Assembly: GCA_050013275.1 (NCBI GenBank) | Contig: JBEKFO010000311.1 | Location: forward strand, 1 to 5,208 | Direction of reading: 5' to 3' | From: Roseiarcus sp050013275 | Lineage (GTDB): Bacteria; Pseudomonadota; Alphaproteobacteria; Rhizobiales; Beijerinckiaceae | DNA length: 5,208 nt | In this document: positions 1-5,208 of the stretch, piece by piece | Position numbering within the stretch: position 1 is the stretch's first letter | Layout of the letters: the number at the start of each line of letters is the position of its first letter | The notes under the pieces: generated by a model | Told to the model about the DNA's origin: nothing | Databases searched by the model: none | What the model saw: the letters and a program-made list of their open reading frames with translations, nothing else | Translations under genes and position numbers: made by a program

Positions 1-1240
1 CGATGAGAATGTGGTCGCCGGCGCGGCCGTCGATCGTTCCGCCCATCGGATAGACCATCAGGCCGCGCGCCATCGCTTCGCGTTTCACCCGTGCGTGCAG
101 CTTTAGCGCGGGGTCGAACGGCGCCTTGGTCGCGCGGTCGGCGACGAGTTAGACGCCCTGGAAGAGGCCGCGGCCGCGGACGTCGCCGACGGCGGCGCTG
201 TTGGCGAAGCGCTCTTCGAGGCGACGGCGCAGCCGCGCGCCCATGGCGACGACGTTGTCGAGGAGATGGTCGCGCCGGATGACCTGTTGCACCGCGAGGC
301 CCGCCGCCGCGGCCATCGGATGGGCCGTATAGGTGTGGCCGTGCTGGAAGAAGCCGAAGCCGTTCGCGAATGCGTCGAAAATGGTCCCGCTCAACAACAC
401 CGCGCCGATCGGCTGATAGCCGCCGCCAAGGCCCTTGGCGATGGTCATCAGGTCGGGCGAAACGCCCTCCAGCGCGCAGGCGTGCAGCGTTCCCGTGCGC
501 CCCATGCCGCACATCACTTCATCGAGGATCAGCAGCACGCCGTAGCGATCGCAGATCGCGCGCACGCGTTTGAAATAGTCGGCGACCGGCGGCACGGCGC
601 CGAGCGTCGCGCCGACAACGGTCTCCGCGACGAAGGCCATCACCGAGTCCGGGCCGAGTTCGAGGATCTTGTCCTCCAGCGCTTGCGCCGCGCGCGCCGC
701 GTAAGCCCCGTCGCTCTCGCCCGCCAGCCGGTAGCGGTAGGCGTAGCAGGGATCGATGTGGTGGGCCTCGATCAGCAGCGGGCGGAACGGCTCGCGTCGC
801 CAGACGTTGCCGCCGGCGGCGAGCGCGCCCAGCGTGTTGCCGTGATAGCTTTGCTTGCGCGCGATGACGCGCCGGCGCAGCGGCTCGCCGGTCTCGACGA
901 AATATTGCCTCGCCATTTTGAGCGCCGCCTCCACAGCCTCCGAGCCGCCGCTGACGAGATAGACGCGGGCGAGGCCGCTCGGCGCCTCGGCGATCAGGGC
1001 GTCGGCGAGGCGCTCGGCGGGTTCCGAGGTGAAGAAGCCGGTATGGGCGTAGGCGAGCGCGTCGAGCTGCGCGTGCAGGGCGGCGAGCACGTCCTGGTGT
1101 CCATGCCCCAGGCAGGACACCGCCGCGCCGCCGCTCGCGTCGATATAGCGTCGCCCGTCGCGATCGAAGATCTCGATTCCCCTGCCGCCGACGGCCATGG
1201 GCGGGACGCCGTTGGCGACGCGATGGAGCAAATGGGTCAT
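1..1240 (-). pseudogene. Class III PLP-dependent aminotransferase (aspartate aminotransferase family), interrupted by an in-frame stop; C-terminus beyond window
   Basis: Fold-type I, class III aminotransferases move an amino group between an amino donor and a keto acid in the cytoplasm. From the ATG at 1240 the frame runs 363 codons to a TAA at 149-151. Visible family features are the cofactor phosphate motif SGGSEA (97-102), YHG (132-134, the ring-stacking region), the pyridine-nitrogen aspartate in LILDEV (Asp240), and the Schiff-base lysine in TIAKGLGGG (Lys269). The frame then stops after GRGLFQGV, exactly where this family normally continues with ELVADRA. After the TAA the same frame goes on for 49 sense codons (LVADRATKAPFDP..., then LMVYPMGG) to the window edge, so the gene was once longer. 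The loss removes most of the C-terminal small domain. A single G-to-T change (GAA to TAA) would explain it. The ribosome site before 1240 is weak. Substrate cannot be told; omega-amino acid or diamine transaminases are related. Family is very secure; broken status depends on the base at 151 being correct. Confidence 0.85.
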
Positions 1241-1508
1241 CTCGCGGGCCCTGCTGTGGCAGGTCGCGAAGAGGGGTAGCGCGCCGGCGCCGCGGAGGGA
1301 AGCGCGGGGTGGCGCGTTCGCCGATTTGCGGGTAAGGGGGAGGCGCGCCGCGGGCGGGGTCGCGTGGGACGGCGCTCAGCGGCCGGCTAGGTTGGTGAAT
1401 CTTCCGGGCTTCCTCGGAGGTCCGGATCGCGACGGAAAAAGCCCATTGCCTGACAGTTCAAACCGGCTCGCCACGGACGCGTTACCGGAAATTTCTCACG
1501 TCTCCCCT

Positions 1509-3014
1509 GTGCGACGAACGCCTTTTGCTGTTCCCCTCGGCGCACTCACGCCGCTCGCGCTGGTCTTGCTTCAAATCGCGACCTGGGTTGGCCTCGGCGT
1601 CCGGCTGCAAGGGTCGATCGACAATGACGTCGCCGAGGGCGTGGTCGACGGCTCGGCATGGCAGCTCTCGTATTTGCGCCATCCGCCGCTGTCGTCGTGG
1701 TTGAGCGGTCTCGCCTCGATGACGGGGCCCTATCGTTACGCCGTGCTGTTCTCGATCGCGTTGGCCTTCGCTTGCGGGGCCTTCGCCGTCAGCGCGGTTT
1801 TCGTTCGCCGTCTCGACGGCCGCGCCGCCGGCCTCGTCGCGCTGATGGCCGGCCTCAGCTCGCCATATGCGTCGTATTGGCCGCTCAAGTTCAATCACAA
1901 CATCGGCATCATGCCGTTTTGGGCGCTGGCCATCTTGACGGCTTGGTTCGCGTTCGAAGGCGGCTCGCTCGGCGCCTGGGCGCTGTTCGGCGTCGTCGTC
2001 GGCTTGGGGCTATGGGCGAAATACGCGATTCTGCAATTGGTCGGTCCGCTGGCCCTGTTGTTCTTCGCCGTCCCGGAATGGCGGAAAAAGACTCTGACCG
2101 CGGGCCCGTGGGTCGCGGGTCTGATCTGCCTCGCGATCATCGCGCCGCAATCGATCGACGTCGCCCATAAGGGCGGCACGACGCTGAAATGGGCGATCCA
2201 TCAGACGGATTCCGATGCGCTGCAACGCGTCGGCTGGATGGCGATGTTTCTTCTCGACGCCGTCCTCGCCAATCTTTCCCTGGCGCTGATCGCCTGGGCG
2301 GCGTGCGGCCGCGTCCCCCTTCTCACGGCGATCCGATCGATGCTGGCGCGGGAAACGCGCAGCCGCCTCGATCTCTTTCTTCACGTCGCGGCGCTTGGCC
2401 CGGTGCTGGTAATCGTGCTGGCGGGGCCGTTCGGCGTGCGCCTCTTCTATCACTGGGTGACGCCGCTCGTGATCGGCTTCGCCGTGTGGTGGGGCCACGC
2501 GGCGGGCCGCGCCGGACTGCGCCAAGTGCCGCGACGAGCGTGGCTAGTCTATTTCGTTTGGGCGGCCGTGAGCGCGGCGGGCTACGTCGGCGTGTGGGAG
2601 ATGTTGGCGCGGCAGTCGCCGCTCAGCACCGGCGGCTATCCGCAGATGGACGGGCCTGCGCTGGCCAAGCTCGCCCAGGACTATTGGGCCGGCCATGGAA
2701 GCGGCCGCATCCCCTATATCGTCAGCTATGACGGCAAGATCGGGTTTCAGGCGGCGGGCTCGATGGTGTTCGATCTGCCCTACCACGTGCGCGCGTTCAA
2801 AGACGGCCAGACGATCAACGCGCCGTGGATCGACGTCGCGGATCTCAGGCGAAGCGGCGCCCTTGTCGTGTCGGGCTTCCCGCTGGCGTCGCAACGAAAC
2901 CTCGACGGCGTTTCGGTCGAAATCCGCGATGCAGAAGAATTCTCTCGCCCGATCATGCCCGGCGTCAGGGCCCCGCCGAAGATCTATTTCGGCGTCATCG
3001 CGCCCAATTCGTAG
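1509..3014 (+). CDS. GT39/PMT_2-type integral membrane glycosyltransferase
   Basis: A protein of about 501 residues resembling glycosyltransferase family 39 (ArnT/PMT-like), inner-membrane enzymes that move a sugar from a polyprenyl-phosphate donor to an acceptor on the periplasmic side. About eleven hydrophobic segments are seen, near residues 10-32, 77-98, 105-120, 135-150, 154-170, 172-188, 199-213, 243-263, 289-309, 313-330 and 344-365. A soluble tail follows from about 366. The first external loop has the acidic patch SIDNDVAEG (Asp38, Asp40) and HPPLSSWL (58-65), as in family members where an acidic residue in this loop is catalytic. KFNHN (127-131) and GLGLWAKY (165-172) are also family-like. 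No ATG precedes residue 71, so the start must be GTG (1509, chosen because the membrane domain begins there), TTG at 1446 (preceded by a purine stretch GGAAAAAG), or further up. The open frame reaches 1197 but that part is Arg/Gly/Ala-rich and overlaps the aminotransferase. Acceptor and sugar are unknown. It stands alone and converges on zapA. Confidence 0.82.
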   Translation: MRRTPFAVPLGALTPLALVLLQIATWVGLGVRLQGSIDNDVAEGVVDGSAWQLSYLRHPPLSSWLSGLASMTGPYRYAVLFSIALAFACGAFAVSAVFVRRLDGRAAGLVALMAGLSSPYASYWPLKFNHNIGIMPFWALAILTAWFAFEGGSLGAWALFGVVVGLGLWAKYAILQLVGPLALLFFAVPEWRKKTLTAGPWVAGLICLAIIAPQSIDVAHKGGTTLKWAIHQTDSDALQRVGWMAMFLLDAVLANLSLALIAWAACGRVPLLTAIRSMLARETRSRLDLFLHVAALGPVLVIVLAGPFGVRLFYHWVTPLVIGFAVWWGHAAGRAGLRQVPRRAWLVYFVWAAVSAAGYVGVWEMLARQSPLSTGGYPQMDGPALAKLAQDYWAGHGSGRIPYIVSYDGKIGFQAAGSMVFDLPYHVRAFKDGQTINAPWIDVADLRRSGALVVSGFPLASQRNLDGVSVEIRDAEEFSRPIMPGVRAPPKIYFGVIAPNS

Positions 3015-3060
3015 CGCTGAAGACCGGACGCTCGGTCGCCGACTGAAGCCGGCCTTATTC

Positions 3061-3106
3061 CCGGGCGCGATTGTTTGTTTTCAAGGGTTTGCGGCGCGGT
3101 TTTTTT
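3061..3106 (+). terminator. Possible rho-independent terminator of the glycosyltransferase gene
   Basis: A run of seven T lies at 3100-3106, about 85 bases after the glycosyltransferase stop codon. G+C-rich sequence precedes it: CGCGA at 3066-3070 can pair with TTGCG at 3089-3093 (one G-U pair), and CCG at 3061-3063 can pair with CGG at 3097-3099. The stem is short and interrupted and the loop is large, so this is only a candidate. The T-tract itself is plain in an otherwise G+C-rich context. Confidence 0.3.
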
Positions 3107-3195
3107 CCCCCTGTCGCGTGGCGAGGGTTTCGCACGCCCGCGGACGCCCGCCCAATGAGGGGTTCAGTCGATACGGATTAAGCCTCGGCGCCAAC

Positions 3196-3290
3196 TATGC
3201 GCAACAATGGCGTTTACGTAAAAAACACTACAATTACGCATAACAACGGTTTGCACTATACGAAAGTGTTGTACTTAATCGCCTGTGACG
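3196..3290. other. A+T-rich intergenic island between convergent genes
   Basis: The 3015-3404 gap has no gene I can support. Within it, 3201-3280 has 29 G/C of 80 bases, far below the rest of the window. It contains the perfect palindrome TTTACGTAAA (3213-3222), two similar blocks GCAACAATGG (3201-3210) and ATAACAACGG (3240-3249), and a 6-base inverted repeat AACACT (3224-3229) / AGTGTT (3265-3270). Read on the minus strand, the AGTGTT arm runs into six T (3225-3220), so it could be a weak end signal for the zapA transcript. A small plus-strand frame from ATG 3197 exists but looks non-genic. Function unknown; it could be a structured RNA, a regulatory region or a remnant of foreign DNA. Confidence 0.4.
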
Positions 3291-3323
3291 AAGGCTGCAT
3301 CATGCGGTTTGTCGATGGCGATT
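3277..3323. repeat. 7-base perfect inverted repeat (stem-loop candidate) downstream of zapA
   Basis: AATCGCC at 3277-3283 is the reverse complement of GGCGATT at 3317-3323, with a 33-base spacer. The spacer itself holds GCATCATGC (3297-3305), another small dyad. On the minus strand this lies 82-128 bases after the zapA stop codon and could fold in the zapA 3' untranslated RNA. No known RNA family could be assigned. Confidence 0.4.
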
Positions 3324-3350
3324 TCATCTCTGGCGTTGCCCCCGCGATGA

Positions 3351-3366
3351 GGCGCGACGGCGCGCC
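3351..3366. repeat. 6-base GC stem with four-base loop, just downstream of zapA
   Basis: GGCGCG (3351-3356) and CGCGCC (3361-3366) are reverse complements around a four-base centre. On the minus strand this hairpin would form about 39 bases after the zapA stop codon. No T-tract follows on either strand, so it is not a classical terminator; it may protect the 3' end of the message or be incidental in such G+C-rich DNA. Confidence 0.35.
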
Positions 3367-3404
3367 GCAAAGCGTCGAACAGCGCCGCCGCCGCGCCGCC
3401 CGAG

Positions 3405-3773
3405 TCACGTCTTCGTCGGCTCGCTCAACGCCGCCGTCAGCTTTTCGATGCGCTGGCTCAGCTCGCCGAACGCCTGCGCCGCGGCGACGGCCTGGATTTC
3501 GTTTTCGTGGCGCGTCGCGCGTTCGCGCTCCGTCATGCGCTCGGCGTCAGCTTCGAGCGTCGCGATCTTCGCGCGCGCCTCGACGCATTCGTCGGCGATG
3601 GTGAGAGCGGCCATGACGATGAGCCGTTGATCGCCGATTTCGCCGAACGCCTGGCGCATCGCCTCGAACTTGGCGTCGACTTCGCCAGCGAGCGATTCGA
3701 GATGCTCCTCTTCGCCCTCGTTGCAGGCGAGGCGATAGGAGCGTCCGCCGATCGATACGGTCACTTGCGCCAT
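3405..3773 (-). CDS. zapA: Cell division protein ZapA
   Basis: ZapA is a small cytoplasmic protein that binds FtsZ and bundles its filaments at the division ring. The 122-residue product is of usual length, slightly extended at the C-terminus. Residues 1-16 (VTVSIGGRSYRLAC at 4-17) form the typical N-terminal beta strands. Residues 20-70 carry the helical signature: GEEEHLESLAGEVDAKF (20-36), then GDQRLIVMAALTIADE (47-62), matching the ZapA pattern of an early acidic helix and a hydrophobic helix ending in ADE. Residues 63-118 form a long charged helix fit for the coiled-coil that makes the tetramer. The ATG at 3773 has a purine-rich stretch with GGAACGAGG upstream on the minus strand. The gene lies 46 bases after the DUF4164-like gene on the same strand, so the two are probably co-transcribed from the promoter at 4135-4164. 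The family call is secure. Confidence 0.93.
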   Translation of the reverse strand: MAQVTVSIGGRSYRLACNEGEEEHLESLAGEVDAKFEAMRQAFGEIGDQRLIVMAALTIADECVEARAKIATLEADAERMTERERATRHENEIQAVAAAQAFGELSQRIEKLTAALSEPTKT

Positions 3774-3819
3774 CGCCGCCCGCCTCGTTCCTTGCCGCCC
3801 GCGCGGTCGGCGCCGGGGC

Positions 3820-4110
3820 TCAATTGTCGCCGTTCTCGATCGCGCGTTCGATCAATTCGTCGAGCGCTGCGCTCGCCTGCGCCAGCTTCTTGGCCGCTTC
3901 GGCGTTCGCCGTTTCGAGCGCACGGCTTCGATCGAGCGCGCCGTCGAGCTCCACCGCGAGCCGGGCGCGGTCGTCCTGCATCAGCGCGAGCTCCTCGTCT
4001 GCGTCGCTGCGGCTGGCGTCGCGGCGAACGCGCCGTTCCACCGCCGCCTCCAACAGATCGATCGCCGCGCGCATGCGCCTCAGGGACGGTTCGAAGGGAC
4101 CAAGGGCCAT
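3820..4110 (-). CDS. DUF4164-like small coiled-coil protein
   Basis: A 96-residue acidic/alanine-rich protein, helical almost throughout, with no signal peptide or membrane segment. After MALGPFEPSL, residues 11-92 show heptad-like spacing of Leu/Ala/Val with charged flanks (for example LRRMRAAIDLLEAAVERR and LALMQDDRARLAVELDGAL), as in a coiled-coil. It resembles the DUF4164 family that often sits just before zapA in Hyphomicrobiales; the biochemical role is not known, though the setting suggests cell division. The start was placed at ATG 4110 rather than ATG 4134. The former has AAAGGA (4125-4120 on the minus strand) nine bases upstream, whereas the latter abuts the probable -10 box and would lie before the transcription start. 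First gene of a two-gene operon with zapA. Confidence 0.82.
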   Translation of the reverse strand: MALGPFEPSLRRMRAAIDLLEAAVERRVRRDASRSDADEELALMQDDRARLAVELDGALDRSRALETANAEAAKKLAQASAALDELIERAIENGDN

Positions 4111-4134
4111 CTCATTCCATCCTTTATGACGCAT

Positions 4135-4164
4135 TGTTTACGCGAGGCTTGAAGCAACCGTCAA
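4135..4164 (-). promoter_or_regulatory. Sigma70-like promoter for the DUF4164-zapA operon
   Basis: Read on the minus strand, TTGACG (4164-4159) is followed after 18 bases by TAAACA (4140-4135). Both boxes are close to the TTGACA/TATAAT consensus. The predicted RNA start, about 4128, leaves a short leader before ATG 4110. No other promoter is evident between this gene and tkt on this strand. Position and spacing are seen directly; activity is inferred. Confidence 0.6.
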
Positions 4165-4185
4165 CGCGCCGGCGGCGCGATTGAC
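4160..4185. repeat. Inverted repeat joining the two divergent -35 boxes
   Basis: Left arm GTCAACGCGCC (4160-4170) mirrors right arm GGCGCG-A-TTGAC (4174-4185) with one extra A at 4180 and a three-base centre. The outer GTCAA and TTGAC are the -35 boxes of the two divergent promoters. It may be an operator acting on both units, or partly a by-product of two consensus -35 boxes facing each other; the CGCGCC/GGCGCG inner match goes beyond that. Confidence 0.55.
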
Positions 4186-4210
4186 AGGAGATTGCGCCGG
4201 CGCCTATCAA
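4181..4210 (+). promoter_or_regulatory. Sigma70-like promoter for the transketolase gene
   Basis: A perfect -35 box TTGACA (4181-4186) is followed after 18 bases by TATCAA (4205-4210), a fair -10 box. Transcription would start near 4217, leaving a leader of about 49 bases with a GGGAG ribosome site at 4256-4260 in front of ATG 4266. The -10 box lies in the loop of an inverted repeat (4190-4223). Confidence 0.65.
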
Positions 4211-4223
4211 CGGCGCCGCAATC
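4190..4223. repeat. Inverted repeat bracketing the tkt -10 box
   Basis: GATTGCG (4190-4196) pairs with CGCAATC (4217-4223), and GCGCC (4200-4204) pairs with GGCGC (4212-4216). This gives 12 matched bases with a three-base bulge (4197-4199) and a seven-base centre TATCAAC that contains the -10 hexamer. An operator-like dyad at this place would be well set to block promoter opening; the binding protein is unknown. Confidence 0.55.
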
Positions 4224-4230
4224 GAGCCAA

Positions 4231-4244
4231 GCCGCCGCGGCGGC
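4231..4244. repeat. 14-base perfect palindrome in the tkt leader
   Basis: GCCGCCGCGGCGGC is its own reverse complement. It lies between the predicted tkt RNA start (about 4217) and the ribosome-binding GGGAG at 4256-4260. In RNA it could form a hairpin or a kissing dimer; in DNA it could be a protein site. Because such GC triplet sequence arises easily in this genome, its role is uncertain. Confidence 0.4.
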
Positions 4245-4265
4245 GCGACGGAAAAGGGAGAGCGC

Positions 4266-5208
4266 ATGACGACCCCGGTCTCACACGACTCGATGGCGAA
4301 CGCGATCCGCTTTTTGTCAATCGACGCGGTGGAAAAAGCCAAGAGCGGCCATCCCGGCCTGCCGATGGGCGCCGCCGACGTCGCGACGGTGCTGTTCCGC
4401 GACGTGCTCAAGTTCGACGCCGCCGATCCTCATTGGCCCGACCGCGATCGTTTCGTGCTGTCGGCCGGACACGGTTCGATGCTGCTTTATTCGCTGCTCT
4501 ACTTGACCGGCGTCGGCGGCGACAAGGGCCTCACGGTCGCCGATCTCCAGGCGTTCCGCCAGACCGGCTCGAAGACGCCGGGGCATCCCGAATATGGCCA
4601 CACGCTTGGCGTGGAAACGACCACCGGGCCGCTCGGGCAGGGGCTCGCGACGGCGGTCGGCATGGCGCTCGCCGAACGCATGCTCGCCGCCGAGTTCGGC
4701 GAAATCGTCGACCACCACACTTATGTCCTGGCCTCCGACGGCGATTTGATGGAGGGCGTGAGCCAGGAGGCGATCGCGCTCGCCGGCCATCTCAAGCTCG
4801 CCAAGCTGATCGTTCTTTACGACGACAACGGCATTTCCATCGACGGCAAGACTTCGCTGGCCGATTCGGTCGATCAGCTCGCGCGCTTTCGCTCGGCGGG
4901 ATGGCGCGCGCTGCGCGTCGACGGCCACGACCCGAAGGCGATCCTGCGCGCGCTGCGCGCCGCCAAGCGGGCCGACAAGCCGACGCTGATCGCCTGCAAG
5001 ACGACGATCGGTTTCGGCTTGCCGACGCGCGCGGGCACCAACAAGGCGCACGGCGAAGCGCCCGGCGCGGCCGAGATCGCCGGCGCCCGCGCGGCGTTGA
5101 ACTGGCCCTACGCGCCGTTCGTCGTTCCCGACGACATCCTGGCGGCCTGGCGCGCCGTCGGCGCGCGCGGCAAGCGGCGCCGGGCGAAATGGCGGCGCGC
5201 GGTCAAGG
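4266..5208 (+). CDS. tkt: Transketolase, N-terminal half (cut by window end)
   Basis: Transketolase is a thiamine diphosphate (ThDP) enzyme that moves two-carbon units between sugar phosphates in the pentose phosphate and Calvin cycles. From ATG 4266 the frame stays open for 314 codons to the window end; full-length enzymes have about 650-670 residues, so this is the pyrophosphate-binding domain. Seen features are SGHPGLPMGAAD (27-38, with His29), SAGHGS (66-71, His69), and GPLGQG (121-126). The ThDP/metal motif SDGDLMEG (157-164) ends in YDDNGISIDG (185-194), whose Asn188 should bind the metal. TNKAHG (258-263) carries the expected active-site His262. All expected catalytic residues for this half are present. 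GGGAG at 4256-4260, five bases before ATG, supports the start. It is divergent from the DUF4164-zapA operon and has its own promoter at 4181-4210. In related bacteria glycolytic genes such as gap often follow, but that lies outside. The symbol cbbT would apply if it belongs to a Calvin operon. Confidence 0.95.
   Translation, partial: MTTPVSHDSMANAIRFLSIDAVEKAKSGHPGLPMGAADVATVLFRDVLKFDAADPHWPDRDRFVLSAGHGSMLLYSLLYLTGVGGDKGLTVADLQAFRQTGSKTPGHPEYGHTLGVETTTGPLGQGLATAVGMALAERMLAAEFGEIVDHHTYVLASDGDLMEGVSQEAIALAGHLKLAKLIVLYDDNGISIDGKTSLADSVDQLARFRSAGWRALRVDGHDPKAILRALRAAKRADKPTLIACKTTIGFGLPTRAGTNKAHGEAPGAAEIAGARAALNWPYAPFVVPDDILAAWRAVGARGKRRRAKWRRAVK

Noticed and set aside
266..1279. Long plus-strand open frame of 337 codons opposite the aminotransferase
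   Set aside because: It is rich in Arg, Ala, Gly and His with no recognisable domain, and mirrors a clearly coding frame on the minus strand; long antisense frames are expected at this G+C content.
1281..1290. Ten-base palindrome GCGCCGGCGC, which also occurs at 4194-4203
   Set aside because: Short GC-only palindromes are common in such DNA, and the copy upstream of the aminotransferase has no promoter or symmetry around it to give it meaning.
1197..1508. N-terminal extension of the glycosyltransferase up to ATG 1197
   Set aside because: It overlaps the start of the divergent aminotransferase and reads as low-complexity Arg/Gly/Ala sequence before the first membrane helix.
1241..1508. Search for divergent promoters between the aminotransferase and the glycosyltransferase
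   Set aside because: No pair of -35 and -10 boxes with proper spacing could be found on either strand; only weak TTGnnn matches were seen.
3224..3404. 6S RNA gene called outright
   Set aside because: The position fits, but I found no closing stem between the two ends and no recognisable 6S sequence core, so it is kept only as a finding to test.
3197..3604. Plus-strand frame of 135 codons starting in the A+T-rich island
   Set aside because: Its last two thirds are antisense to zapA and read as Arg/Ser/Ala-rich shadow sequence. The first 35 codons are A+T-rich and more protein-like, but there is no ribosome site in front of ATG 3197.
4111..4134. ATG 4134 as start of the DUF4164-like gene
   Set aside because: It lies directly against the predicted -10 box, before the expected RNA start, and lacks a ribosome site; ATG 4110 has AAAGGA nine bases upstream.
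4317..5051. Minus-strand open frame of 244 codons opposite tkt
   Set aside because: Antisense to an unmistakable transketolase with all motifs; its Arg/Ala/Gly/His/Gln-rich product has no family resemblance.

Overview
The window looks like a chromosomal segment of a GC-rich alphaproteobacterium, most likely of the Hyphomicrobiales (Rhizobiales). The reasons are a base composition of roughly two thirds G+C by eye, codons strongly biased to G or C in the third position, and the arrangement of a DUF4164-type small coiled-coil gene followed by zapA, divergent from a transketolase gene, which is common in that order. A methanotroph-like or Beijerinckiaceae/Methylocystaceae background is possible but cannot be established from this sequence.

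Layout. Positions 1-1240 (minus strand) hold a class III PLP-dependent aminotransferase. Its reading frame is cut by one in-frame TAA at 149-151, yet homologous-looking sequence continues in the same frame to the window edge. Positions 1241-1508 are a non-coding gap with no convincing promoter. Positions 1509-3014 (plus strand) hold a polytopic GT39/PMT_2-type membrane glycosyltransferase with a non-ATG start. Positions 3015-3404 are a 390-base gap between convergent genes. It has a T-tract that may end the glycosyltransferase transcript, then an A+T-rich island (about 36 % G+C at 3201-3280) with several inverted repeats, placed where many proteobacteria carry 6S RNA just after zapA. Positions 3405-3773 (minus) are zapA and 3820-4110 (minus) are the DUF4164-like gene, forming a short operon transcribed DUF4164 to zapA. 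Positions 4111-4265 are a compact divergent control region. Positions 4266-5208 (plus) are the N-terminal half of a transketolase, cut by the window end.

How the parts relate. ZapA and the small coiled-coil protein point to cell division, since ZapA stabilises FtsZ filaments. Transketolase belongs to the pentose phosphate or Calvin cycle carbon pathways. The two transcription units leave from back-to-back sigma70-like promoters whose -35 boxes are the two ends of one inverted repeat. A second inverted repeat brackets the tkt -10 box and a third palindrome lies in the tkt leader. This control region and the nonsense codon in the aminotransferase are the most notable things here. I saw no CRISPR array, tRNA, rRNA, insertion sequence, prophage gene or defence system, and no evidence of a wholly new system.
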